From Streptomyces sp. NRRL S-244 (GTDB taxonomy: Bacteria > Actinomycetota > Actinomycetes > Streptomycetales > Streptomycetaceae): a stretch of 64,000 bases of DNA. Made by a program: the position numbers and the translations under genes. Below, one piece after another: positions 23,678 through 33,700 of this stretch (position 1 is its first letter; the number at the start of each line of letters is the position of its first letter). The notes beneath the pieces are model-generated. The model saw only the letters and a list, made by a program, of their open reading frames with translations. It did not search any database and had not been told where the DNA came from. The stretch spans positions 62,001 to 126,000 of the forward strand of contig NZ_JOCX01000002.1 in the NCBI RefSeq assembly GCF_000717915.1, read 5' to 3'.

Positions 23678-26578
23678 CTAGATGGCTTCCTTCCGGGTCA
23701 GGTAGTTGAAGGACAGCCAGCCCGGCAGTACCGGCAGCCAGAACGTCATCAGGCGGAACAGCAGCACCGCCGAGATGGCGACCTCCTTCTCCAGGCCCGC
23801 CGCGATCAGCCCCAGCGTCAGCGTCGTCTCCACCGCGCCGATACCGCCCGGCGTCGGCGCCGCCGACCCCAGCGCGTTGCCCGCCAGGAACACCACCGCG
23901 ATGCTCGCGTAGCTGATGGCCTGGCCGCCGCCGAACGCCCGGATCGACGCGTCCAGGCACATCACGAAGCAGCCGGTCAGCAGCAGCATGCCGCCGATGC
24001 CCGTCATCAGCTTCTGCGGCCGCTGGAGCACGTCCAGCATGCGCGGCACCACACCCGCGAACAGCGCCCGCACCCGGGTCGCCACGAACTTCCGCAGGAG
24101 CGGCACCGCCGTCACCACCAGCACCAGCACCGCCACCGTCAGCAGACCCGCGATGACCGTCCGGGACGGGGTCATCTCCGGGGTCTTCTCGGTGCCCGTC
24201 AGGTAGCCGAAGGCCAGCAGCAGCAGGACGTGGCTCGCCAGACCGAACAGCTGCGAGGCACCCACGCTCGCCACCGCAAGCCCCGGCCGGATCCCGGCCC
24301 GCTGCAGGAACCGCGTGTTCAGCGCGACACCGCCGACCGCCGCCGGCGCCACCAGCTTCACGAACGACCCCGCCACCTGCGCGACCACCGTCCGCAGGAA
24401 CGGCACCCGCTCCGGCACGAACCCCAGCAGGCTCATCGCCGCCGCGAAGTAGGTGAGCGCAGAGAAGGCCAGCGCGGCCCCCACCCAGCCCCACTGCGCC
24501 TCGCCGACGACCGTCGCGAAGTCCACGTGCGCCAGCTGCGTGAGCAGGAAGTACGCACCGAACGCGCCCGCGATGAACGACACCAGCGTGCGCGGCCGGA
24601 TCCGCTCCAGCCGGGCCGGCTCCACCGGCGCCTGCGGGCGGATCAGCAGCACCTGCCGGCGGATCTGGCTCAGCAGATCCTCCTCGCGGGCCCCGTCCAG
24701 GGCGTCGTCCAGCGCCTTCTTCTCGGCCTTCTTGTCCGCGGCCGTGGTCGCCGCCGACTTGGCACCCGCCGACTTGGCACTCGCCTCGCGCGCCGCCTTC
24801 GCCGCCCGCGAGGACTCTAGTACGGCCTCCCGCTGCCGGTCGGCCCGCTCCCGCGCCAGCCTGCGCAGCGTCGCCCGCGTGGAGCGGCTCAGCGCGATCG
24901 GCTGGAGCAGCGGCAGGCAGTCCGCCACCGCGTCCGGGCCGAGCACCGACACCGCCGAGGCCACCGAGCGCTCCGCGCCGATCCGCAGCCCGAGCGTGGT
25001 CAGCAGCTGCGCGATGTCCATCCGGAGCACCAGGTCCCCGGCCGCGATCTCGCCGCCGCGCAGGTCGGTGAGGACGACATTGCCGGAACGATCCACCACG
25101 AGCGCGTCGCCGGTCAGCCGCCGGTGGGCGATCCGCCGCGACTGGAGGGCCCGTACCTGCTTCCACGTGTTGCGGGTCAGGTCGTCGGTGATCTCCTCGT
25201 CGGCGAGCGCGTCGAGGGGCCGGCCGTCCAGGTGCTCGTACACGAGCATCACGGCGTCCGGGCCGAGTTCGGAGGTGGCGATCAGCTTCGGCGCGTTGGC
25301 CCCGGCCGCGATGGCCGCGTACGCGAGGAGCGCCTCCTGCTCCAGCGCCTGGCGGAGCGACTGGAGGCTGCGCCGCGTCGTGATGCCACGCAGGGTGAGC
25401 CGGCGCCAGACCCGGTAGAAGAACCCGTGCGCCTGCTGCTCGCGGTCGACGACGGTGACGTCGAGCGGCGGGCCGTCCTCCAGCGTGACGTGGTAGCGCC
25501 GGCCCCGGTCGCTGACCTCCGAGGCGTCGGCGCCGTCCGGGAGTTCCGCGCGCATGGCGCTGACCGGCTTGAAGCCGACCCGGCGCAGGCCGGCCAGCAG
25601 GGTCTGCCCGGTGGGGCGGACGTTCGGCGAGCCGACGGCGTACAGGGTCCCGTACGCGACGCTCCAGCCGATCAGCACGGTCAGGATGATCGAGAACGGG
25701 GTGGTGTACCCGCTGACCAGCATCGCGAAGGCGTCGAGCAGCAGGACCACCCACAGCGCGACCCGCCAGCGCGGCCTGCGGGTCATGCCGACGGCGGTCA
25801 TGTACGCGATGACGGGCGCGAGGTAGCCGTGCACCGGGTCGGTGATGGGGCCGCCGACGCTGGTGGCACGGGTGAGTGCGTCCTGGATGGTGTCGGAGGC
25901 GGCCTGGGAGACCCACAGGTCGGTGGCCAGGGTCACGCCGTGCGCGAGGACGGCGGCGAGCACGCCGTCGGCGATGCGCAGCCCGTCCCGCTTGATCAGC
26001 CGCTCGATGGCGAAGGCCACCGGTACGAGCAGCACGGCGATGCTGGACACCAGCCCGGCGACCTTGATCAGCAGATCGGGGGCGGCGCCGGTGCCCTGGG
26101 TGATGTCGGCTTCGAGGCCGGCGGTGGTGCGGTGGGCGAACGCGGCGATGGCGAGGACGACGGCGATGCCGAGGATGCCGACGAGGAGGCGTACGAGGTC
26201 GGAGGGGCGGTGGACGCGGGCGGCGAGCAGCGGCTCGTCGACCTCGACCTGGTCGGCGGACGCGGAGGCGCGCCCGTGCGGCCCGTCGGCGTCCGCCGCG
26301 GGCGCGGGCGTCTTCCCGGCCTTGGCCCGGGCCCGGGGTCCGCCCGTGACGCCGGCCTCGGCCTCGGGCTCGGCCTTGGCCTCGGGCTCGGGCTTGGCCT
26401 CGGCTTCGGCTTCGGGCTTGGCCTCGGGCTCGGGTGTGCCTCCGGTCCCGGGCGCGGGCGTGGCCCGGCCGGGGGGCTCGTCGGGGAGCTTCCCGGACCC
26501 GGGGTGCGGGTCTGGGCGCGTGCTGTCGTCCTCAGCCGCGCCGTCCGGAGGGCTCACACCCTGCTCCTTCGTCGTCAC
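23678..26578 (-). CDS. UPF0104-type flippase with kinase-like domain (fusion)
   Basis: A 966-residue membrane protein. Residues 1-110 are a disordered Pro/Glu/Ala/Lys repeat region. About 120-325 hold five to six membrane helices. About 340-560 form a kinase-like (RIO/phosphotransferase-like) domain with VMLVYEHLDGRPLDAL and a changed catalytic loop AHRRLTGDALVVD...LTDLRGGE. About 660-960 are the LPG-synthase/UPF0104 helices with PTPGGIGAVE. Such TIGR00374 domains move lipids or lysyl-phosphatidylglycerol across the membrane; the aminoacyl-transfer domain of MprF is absent. GTG at 26578 chosen; GTG at 26605 is possible. Confidence 0.8.
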   Translation of the reverse strand: MTTKEQGVSPPDGAAEDDSTRPDPHPGSGKLPDEPPGRATPAPGTGGTPEPEAKPEAEAEAKPEPEAKAEPEAEAGVTGGPRARAKAGKTPAPAADADGPHGRASASADQVEVDEPLLAARVHRPSDLVRLLVGILGIAVVLAIAAFAHRTTAGLEADITQGTGAAPDLLIKVAGLVSSIAVLLVPVAFAIERLIKRDGLRIADGVLAAVLAHGVTLATDLWVSQAASDTIQDALTRATSVGGPITDPVHGYLAPVIAYMTAVGMTRRPRWRVALWVVLLLDAFAMLVSGYTTPFSIILTVLIGWSVAYGTLYAVGSPNVRPTGQTLLAGLRRVGFKPVSAMRAELPDGADASEVSDRGRRYHVTLEDGPPLDVTVVDREQQAHGFFYRVWRRLTLRGITTRRSLQSLRQALEQEALLAYAAIAAGANAPKLIATSELGPDAVMLVYEHLDGRPLDALADEEITDDLTRNTWKQVRALQSRRIAHRRLTGDALVVDRSGNVVLTDLRGGEIAAGDLVLRMDIAQLLTTLGLRIGAERSVASAVSVLGPDAVADCLPLLQPIALSRSTRATLRRLARERADRQREAVLESSRAAKAAREASAKSAGAKSAATTAADKKAEKKALDDALDGAREEDLLSQIRRQVLLIRPQAPVEPARLERIRPRTLVSFIAGAFGAYFLLTQLAHVDFATVVGEAQWGWVGAALAFSALTYFAAAMSLLGFVPERVPFLRTVVAQVAGSFVKLVAPAAVGGVALNTRFLQRAGIRPGLAVASVGASQLFGLASHVLLLLAFGYLTGTEKTPEMTPSRTVIAGLLTVAVLVLVVTAVPLLRKFVATRVRALFAGVVPRMLDVLQRPQKLMTGIGGMLLLTGCFVMCLDASIRAFGGGQAISYASIAVVFLAGNALGSAAPTPGGIGAVETTLTLGLIAAGLEKEVAISAVLLFRLMTFWLPVLPGWLSFNYLTRKEAI

Positions 26579-26724
26579 TTCCGTCTCTTCTTGATCACGT
26601 ATCACCAGTCACCGCCCGGAAGATGGTGGCACGGACCGACGTACGGGCGGGGCATCAGGGTGCGCGCCGGTACGGAAGGAAACCTTCCGGGAACCGGTCC
26701 GTGATGTACGGCACCATGGGCGCA

Positions 26725-27072
26725 ATGAGCGAAGAGCTGCCCGCGTACGCGGAGCGGGTGCTGGAGGTGGCCGAGCGGATTCCGCCCGGCCGGGTGATGA
26801 CGTACGGGGACGTCGCCGAATGGCTCGGCGAGGGCGGACCGCGCCAAGTCGGGCGCGTGATGGCCCTGTACGGGGGAGCCGTGCCCTGGTGGCGCGTGGT
26901 CCGGGCGGACGGCCGGCCGCTGCCCGGCAGCGAGATCCGGGCCCTGGAGCACTACCGCGGGGAGGCCACCCCGCTGCGACTGACCGCCGGCGGCGAGGCC
27001 CGGCTGAACATGCCGCGGGCGCGCTGGGACGGCCGGGAGCAGAGCGCCGCAGGGGACGAGGGTCACATCTGA
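26725..27072 (+). CDS. Alkyltransferase-like DNA-binding protein (Atl)
   Basis: A 115-residue member of the O6-alkylguanine-DNA alkyltransferase family, reduced to the DNA-binding domain. MTYGDVAEWLG and the helix GPRQVGRVMALYGG match the winged helix and arginine-finger region. The active-site PCHR of true enzymes is PWWR (VPWWRVV), so the methyl-accepting cysteine is replaced by Trp. Such Atl proteins bind alkylated guanine and hand it to nucleotide excision repair. MSEELP at 26725 is preferred; in-frame ATGs at 26704 and 26716 are alternatives. It lies beside the AdnAB/UvrD2 repair cluster. Confidence 0.88.
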   Translation: MSEELPAYAERVLEVAERIPPGRVMTYGDVAEWLGEGGPRQVGRVMALYGGAVPWWRVVRADGRPLPGSEIRALEHYRGEATPLRLTAGGEARLNMPRARWDGREQSAAGDEGHI

Positions 27073-27216
27073 CAGCTTCGGCCATGCGGGGCCCGGGCGG
27101 GCGGTCGGGCGCCCGGACGGGCGACGGTACGCGGCCGCTCCGTCCCCACCTCGGGGAACTGCGCGGGACCCGGCGGTTGCCGTAGCGTTGCCTCTTCGGC
27201 TCCCGCGGGCACGGCG

Positions 27217-30200
27217 GTGACCGCGGCTCCCACGACACCCGGAGCAACGGCAGGAACCGCAGGAACCGCAGCAACGGCAGGAACCGCAGGAACCGCAGCA
27301 TCCGCAGACCCACCAGGACCGGCACCCCACGTGATCACCTCTCCATCCGACCGCACCGAGCGGCGGCGTACGCGGACCCCTGACGCGTACCGCCTCGTAC
27401 GCACCGGGCCGCAGCGGGTGGATCCCCCTGTTCTGGACGCAGCGCAGCAGGCGGTGGTTGACCACACCGACGGCCCGCTCCTCGTCCTGGCCGGACCGGG
27501 TACCGGGAAGACGACCACGCTGGTCGAGGCGGCCGCGGCCCGGGTCGAGGCCGGGGTGGACCCGGCCCGGATCCTGATCCTCACCTTCAGCCGCAAGGCG
27601 GCGGTGGAACTGCGCGACCGGGCCGCCCTGCGGCTCGGCGGGGCGCGGGCCCCGCAGGCCACCACCTTCCACTCCTTCTGCTACGGACTGGTCCGCGCCC
27701 ACCAGGACACCGACCTGTTCGCGGATCCGCTGCGCCTGCTGTCGGGCCCGGAGCAGGACGTGATGGTCCGCACCCTGCTGGACGGCCAGCGCCAGATCCG
27801 CTCCATCCGCTGGCCGGACGACCTGCGGGCCGCGCTGACCACGCGCGGCTTCGCCGACGAGGTCCGCGCGGTGCTCGCCCGCGCCCGCGAGCTGGGCCTC
27901 GGCCCGGCGGCGCTGGACGCGTTCGCGACCCGGCTGGGCCGCCCGGACTGGAAGGCGGCGGCCGCGTTCCTGTCGGAGTACCTGGACGTCCTGGACATGC
28001 AGGGCACGCTGGACTACGCCGAGCTCGTGCACCGGGCCGTCCTCCTGGCCGAACGCACCGCGTCACTCACGGGGTCCTACGACGTGATCTACGTGGACGA
28101 GTACCAGGACACGGACGCCTCCCAGCTGCGGCTGCTGCGGGCCCTGGCCGGCCCGGCGGGCACGCTGGTCGCCTTCGGCGACCCGGACCAGTCGATCTAC
28201 GCCTTCCGCGGCGCCGACATCAACAACATCCTGGACTTCGAGGGCTCCTTCCCGGGGGCGGCCGTCCACGCCCTGACGGTGGGCCGCCGCTCGGCCGCGA
28301 ACCTCCTGGCGGCGACCCGCCTCCTGACCACCCGTATGCCGGTCCCGCGCCTCCCGTCGGCGGCGGTCCGCGCCCACCGGGCCCTGACCCCGGTCCGCGA
28401 GGGCGGCGGGGTGGAGGTGTTCACGTACCCCACGGCCGGCGCCGAACTGGACAACATCGCCGACATCCTGCGCCGGGCGCACCTGGAGGACGGCGTGCCG
28501 TGGCAGGACATGGCCGTCCTGGTCCGCTCCGGGGGCCGCACCCTCCCGGCGATGCGCCGAGCCCTGATCTCGGCGGGAGTCCCGGCGGAAACGGACGGTA
28601 CGGACACCCCCCTCCGCCACGAACCGGCGATCACCCCCCTCCTGACGGCCCTCCGCACGGCCGCCACCCCGGTCCCGGCGCCCGCGGAGCGCGAGCCCGA
28701 CGCCGACGCCGACGCCGCGCCCGCCGCAGGCACCGACGAAGGCGCCGACGAAGGCGAAGGGTGGGTCGGGGTCGAGGCGGCGCTGACGCTGCTCACCTCG
28801 CCGCTCGGGGGAATGGACGCCGCCGACCTGCGGCGGCTCGGGCGGGCCCTGCGCGACGAGGAGCGGGCCGCCGGCAACAAGGTCCCGGCCCCCTCCGACG
28901 TCCTGCTCGCCCGCGCCCTCGCCGAGCCCGAACGGCTCACCGCCCACGATCCCGCGTACGCCCGCGGAGCGCAGCGCCTCGGACTGCTCCTGCGCAAGGC
29001 CCGCGAGCTCCTCCAGGGCGGCGGCACCGCCGAAGAGGCCCTCTGGACCCTCTGGGAGGGCACCCCTTGGCCCCAGCGGCTGGAGCGCGGCGCCCGGCGC
29101 GGCGGCGCGGCCGGCCGCAACGCGGACCGCGACCTCGACGCCGTCTGCGCGCTCTTCGACACCGCCGCCCGCGCCGAGGACCGCACCGGCGGACGCGGCG
29201 CCCTCAACTTCCTCGAACAGCTCGAAGCCGAGGACATCGCCGCCGACACCCTCACCACCCGCGCCACCCGCTCCGAGGCCGTCCGCCTCATGACCGCCCA
29301 CCGCTCCAAGGGCCTGGAGTGGTCCCTCGTCGTCGTGGCCGGCGTACAGGAAGGGCTCTGGCCCGACCTGCGCCGCCGCGGCTCCCTCCTCGAAGCGGAC
29401 CGCATCGGCCGGGACGGCCTCGCCGAGCCCCTCACCCCCGGCGCGCTCCTCGCCGAGGAGCGCCGCCTCTTCTACGTCGCCGCCACCCGCGCGCGCGAGC
29501 GCCTCGTCGTCACCGCCGTCAAGGCCCCCGCCGAGGACGGCGACCAGCCCTCCCGCTTCCTCACCGAGCTCGGCGTCACCCCGAAGGACGTCACCGGCCG
29601 TCCCCGCCGCCCCCTCGCCGTCCCCGCGCTCGTCGCCGAACTGCGCGCCACCACCGTCGACCCCGACGCCACGCCCGCGCTCCGCGAGGCGGCCGCCCGG
29701 CGCCTCGCCCGCCTCGCCGCGCTCACCGACCAGGACGACCGCCCGCTGGTCCCCGCCGCGCACCCGCAGCGCTGGTGGGGGCTGTACGAGCCCACCGCCT
29801 CGGCCGTCCCGCTGCGCGACCGGGACCGGCCCGTCGCCCTGTCCGGCTCCGCCCTGGACCAGCTCGCCAACACCTGCTCCCTCCAGTGGTTCCTCGGCCG
29901 CGAGGTGAAGGCCGACGCCCCCTCCACCGCCGCCCAGGGCTTCGGCAACGTCGTCCATGTCCTCGCCGACGAGGTCGCCTCCGGCCGGACCCCCGCCGAC
30001 CTGGCCGTCCTGATGGAACGCCTCGACTCCGTCTGGGACGCCCTCGCCTTCGACGCCCCCTGGAAATCCCGCCAGGAGAAGGACAACGCCCGCGCCGCCC
30101 TGGAGCGCTTCCTGCGCTGGCACACCACCGACCGCGGGGGCAGGGAGGCCGTGGCCACGGAGCACGCGTTCGACGTCACGCTCGAAGCGGGTGACCACAC

Positions 30201-30633
30201 CGTCCGGATCCGGGGTTCCATGGACCGGGTCGAATCGGACCCCCAGGGGCGCGCGTACGTCGTCGACTTCAAGACCGGCAAGGCCGCGCCCACGAAGGAC
30301 GAGGTCGCCCGGCACCCCCAGCTCGCCGTCTACCAGCTCGCCGTACGCGAAGGCGCCGTCGACGAGGTCTTCGACGGGGTGCGCCCCGAGGCGGGCGGAG
30401 CCGAGCTCGTGCAGCTGCGCCAGGGCGCCGCCCAGCGGGAAGGCGGCGAGACGGTGCCCAAGATCCAGGCGCAGCAGCCGCTGCACGGCGAATGGGTCGG
30501 CGACCTCCTCGCCACCGCCGCCGGCCGGGTCCTGGACGAGCGTTTCGCGCCCGCCACCGGCAAGCACTGCGACCACTGCTCCTTCCGCAGCGCGTGCAGC
30601 GCGCGCCCGGAGGGCCGCCAGACGGTGGAGTGA
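27217..30633 (+). CDS. adnA: AdnA-like helicase-nuclease subunit
   Basis: A 1138-residue UvrD/Rep-type motor joined to a PD-(D/E)XK nuclease, the AdnA arrangement of the actinobacterial double-strand-break resection machine. Walker A is GPGTGKTT near 95; VDEYQDTD is motif II; TAHRSKGLEWSLVVV and VAATRARERL are late helicase motifs. The nuclease has VVDFKTGK near 1015. An iron-sulfur staple is likely from Cys near 886 (NTCSLQWFL) plus CDHC and a further Cys near 1127. The first 35 residues are a Gly/Thr/Ala repeat; a GTG at 27331 could be the real start. It pairs with the AdnB-like product downstream. Confidence 0.9.
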   Translation: MTAAPTTPGATAGTAGTAATAGTAGTAASADPPGPAPHVITSPSDRTERRRTRTPDAYRLVRTGPQRVDPPVLDAAQQAVVDHTDGPLLVLAGPGTGKTTTLVEAAAARVEAGVDPARILILTFSRKAAVELRDRAALRLGGARAPQATTFHSFCYGLVRAHQDTDLFADPLRLLSGPEQDVMVRTLLDGQRQIRSIRWPDDLRAALTTRGFADEVRAVLARARELGLGPAALDAFATRLGRPDWKAAAAFLSEYLDVLDMQGTLDYAELVHRAVLLAERTASLTGSYDVIYVDEYQDTDASQLRLLRALAGPAGTLVAFGDPDQSIYAFRGADINNILDFEGSFPGAAVHALTVGRRSAANLLAATRLLTTRMPVPRLPSAAVRAHRALTPVREGGGVEVFTYPTAGAELDNIADILRRAHLEDGVPWQDMAVLVRSGGRTLPAMRRALISAGVPAETDGTDTPLRHEPAITPLLTALRTAATPVPAPAEREPDADADAAPAAGTDEGADEGEGWVGVEAALTLLTSPLGGMDAADLRRLGRALRDEERAAGNKVPAPSDVLLARALAEPERLTAHDPAYARGAQRLGLLLRKARELLQGGGTAEEALWTLWEGTPWPQRLERGARRGGAAGRNADRDLDAVCALFDTAARAEDRTGGRGALNFLEQLEAEDIAADTLTTRATRSEAVRLMTAHRSKGLEWSLVVVAGVQEGLWPDLRRRGSLLEADRIGRDGLAEPLTPGALLAEERRLFYVAATRARERLVVTAVKAPAEDGDQPSRFLTELGVTPKDVTGRPRRPLAVPALVAELRATTVDPDATPALREAAARRLARLAALTDQDDRPLVPAAHPQRWWGLYEPTASAVPLRDRDRPVALSGSALDQLANTCSLQWFLGREVKADAPSTAAQGFGNVVHVLADEVASGRTPADLAVLMERLDSVWDALAFDAPWKSRQEKDNARAALERFLRWHTTDRGGREAVATEHAFDVTLEAGDHTVRIRGSMDRVESDPQGRAYVVDFKTGKAAPTKDEVARHPQLAVYQLAVREGAVDEVFDGVRPEAGGAELVQLRQGAAQREGGETVPKIQAQQPLHGEWVGDLLATAAGRVLDERFAPATGKHCDHCSFRSACSARPEGRQTVE

Positions 30634-30657
30634 AGCGGGCCGTTCGGCGGCCGGCGG

Positions 30658-30717
30658 CCGCCGGTGATCGACCGCTCCGGTGCCGACCCGCCGGTGATCG
30701 ACCCGCCGGTGATCGAC
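30658..30717. repeat. Tandem 15-bp repeat between adnA-like and adnB-like genes
   Basis: CCGCCGGTGATCGAC at 30658-30672, a degenerate copy at 30673-30687, and exact copies at 30688-30702 and 30703-30717. The array begins 24 nt after the adnA-like stop. Confidence 0.88.
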
Positions 30718-30770
30718 CGGCCGGTGAGACGGCGGCCGGGAGTGTCGGTGGGTCCGGCTAGCCTTTTCAC

Positions 30771-33700
30771 GTGTCCGCGCGTCCGTCCGTCCTCACCGAC
30801 CCCGAGCAGCTCAAGGAGCTCCTCGGCATCCCTTTCACGCCCGAACAGCTGGCCTGCATCACCGCCCCCGCCGCCCCACAGGTCATCGTGGCCGGCGCCG
30901 GCTCCGGCAAGACCACCGTCATGGCCGCCCGCGTCGTCTGGCTGGTCGGAACCGGAGCGGTCGCCCCCGAGCAGGTCCTCGGCCTGACCTTCACCAACAA
31001 GGCCGCCGCCGAGCTCGCCGAGCGCGTGCGCAAGGCCCTCGCCCGGGCCGGCATCACCGACCCGGACCCTTCCCCGGCCGAGGCCGACGCGGCCGGCGGC
31101 GAGCCGCGCATCTCCACGTACCACGCCTTCGCCGGTCAGCTCCTGAAGGACCACGGCCTGCGCATCGGCCTGGAGCCCAGCGCCCGCCTCCTCGCCGACG
31201 CCACCCGCTTCCAGCTCGCCGCGCGCGTGCTGCGCGAGGCCCCCGGCCCGTACCCGGCGCTCACCAAATCCGTCCCCGACCTGGTCAGCGACCTGCTCGC
31301 GCTCGACGGCGAACTCTCCGAGCACCTGGTCACCCCGGCCGAGCTGCGCGCGTACGACACGGAGCTCCTCGACGCCCTCGCCGGCGCCAAGCTCACCAAC
31401 GACGACCTGCGCAAGGTCCCCGAGGCCGTGCGCGGCCGCCTCGAACTGCTGGAGCTGACCGAGCGCTACCGCACCGCCAAACGCTCCCGAGACCTGCTCG
31501 ACTTCAGCGACCAGATAGCCCTGTCCGCGCAGCTCGCCACCACCCGGCCCGAGGTGGGGGCGCTGCTGCGCGAGGAGTTCCGGGTGGTCCTGCTCGACGA
31601 GTACCAGGACACCTCCGTGGCCCAGCGGCTGCTGCTGTCCGGCCTGTTCGGCGGGGGCAGCGGGCACGCGGTGACCGCCGTCGGCGACCCCTGCCAGGCG
31701 ATCTACGGCTGGCGCGGCGCGTCCGTGGCCAACCTGGACGACTTCCCCGAGCACTTCCCGCATGCCGACGGCCGCCCCGCGACCCGGTTCTCGCTGAGCG
31801 AGAACCGGCGCAGCGGCGGCCGCCTCCTCGACCTGGCCAACGAGCTGGCCGCGCCGCTGCGCTCGATGCACGAGGGCGTGGAGGCGCTGCGCGCGGCGCC
31901 GGGGGAGGAGCGGGCCGGCTCGGTCCGCTGCGCGCTGCTGGACACGCACGCCGAGGAGCTGGAGTGGCTCGCGGACTCGGTCGCGCACCTGGTCCGTACG
32001 GGGACGGAGCCGCGCGAGATCGCGGTGCTGTGCCGGTCGGCGCGGGACTTCGCGCAGATCCAGGCCGTCCTGGTGGCCCGGGACGTGCCGGTGGAGGTCG
32101 TCGGGCTGTCCGGGCTGCTGCACCTGCCGGAGGTCGCGGACCTGGTCGCGGTGTGCGAGGTGCTCCAGGACCCGGGCGCCAACGCCTCCCTCGTCCGGCT
32201 GCTCATCGGCCCGCGCTGGCGGATCGGCGCGCGCGACCTGGCGCTGCTGGGGCGCCGGGCCCGCCAGCTGATCGGCCGCGCGCCGGGCGAGGTGGACCCG
32301 CAGGAGCGCCTCGCGGCGGCGGTGGAGGGCGTGGACCCGGCGGAGGTCGTCTCCCTGGCGGACGCGCTGGAGACGTTCCTGGACGGTTCCGCGGCCGCGT
32401 CGGACGACCTGCCGTTCTCTGCCGCGGCCAGGGTCCGCTTCGCCCACCTCGCCCAGGAGCTGCGCGACCTGCGGCGCTCGCTCGCGGACCCGCTGATGGA
32501 CGTACTGCACCGGGTGCTGGCCGCGACCGGCCTGGACGTGGAGCTGTCGGCGTCGCCGCACGCGCTGGCGGCCCGGCGGCGCGAGTCGCTCTCCGGCTTC
32601 CTGGACGTGGCGGCCGGCTTCGCGTCCCTCGACGGCGAGGCGACCCTGCTGGCCTTCCTGGGCTTCCTGCGCACGGCGGTCCAGTACGAGAAGGGCCTGG
32701 ACCACGCCCTCCCCGGCGGGGAGAACACGGTGAAGGTGCTCACCGCCCACAAGTCCAAGGGGCTGGAGTGGGACGTGGTGGTGGTCCCGGACCTGAGCGC
32801 GGGCTCGTTCCCGAAGGAGAAGGCCCCGGAGCCGTGGACCTCGTACGCCAAGGTCCTGCCGTACGGTTTGCGCGGTGACGCGGCCACCCTTCCCGCCGAT
32901 CCGGCGTGGACCTCGGCGGGCCTGAAGTCCTTCAAGGCCTCCTTGAGGGAGCACAAGGCGGTGGAGGAACTCCGCCTGGGCTATGTGACGTTCACCCGCC
33001 CCCGCAAGCTCCTCCTGGCCTCGGCGCACTGGTGGGGCCCGACGCAGAAGAAGCGCCGGGGCCCGTCCCCGTTCCTGTCCTCGCTGTACGCGCACTGCGC
33101 GGCGGGGCACGGCGAGATCGAAGCCTGGGCGCAGGAGCCGGCCCCGGACGCGGAGAACCCGTCCCTGGCCACGGAGTCCACCCCGGACCAGTCCTGGCCC
33201 CTGCCCCTGGACCCGGCGTCCCTGACCCTGCGCCGCGCGGCGGCCGCCCTGGTCGAGTCCCACCTCGCCGCCCCGCAGCCGGAGCCCGCCCCGGAGCCGG
33301 ACCAGGACCCCTACCTGTGGCCCCCGGACTGCGAGGACCCGTCGTACGCGGAGGAGCCCGCCGCCGGTGCGCCGGACGGCGATGACCTGTGGGCCCCGGA
33401 CGAGGCCACCGTGTCCCCGCCGGGCGCAGTCGCAGCGATCCCGCACGCGCGTGCCGAGCCCGGTTCCGGCGCGCCGGGCGGTGAGGACCTGCGGGCCGCA
33501 GGACCGACGCACGGGGGCCGGGGCGGAGCCCCGGTTTCGGGAAGGGGCGGGGCGGGGGAAGACTCCGCACCCCACGACGACCCCTGGCCGGACGGCCCCT
33601 CGCCGGACGACCCCTGGCCGGACGACACCCCCTGGCCGCACGACGAGCCCTGGGCCGACGGTCCCTGGGCCGGCGAGCCCACGCGCACGCCCGTGCCACG

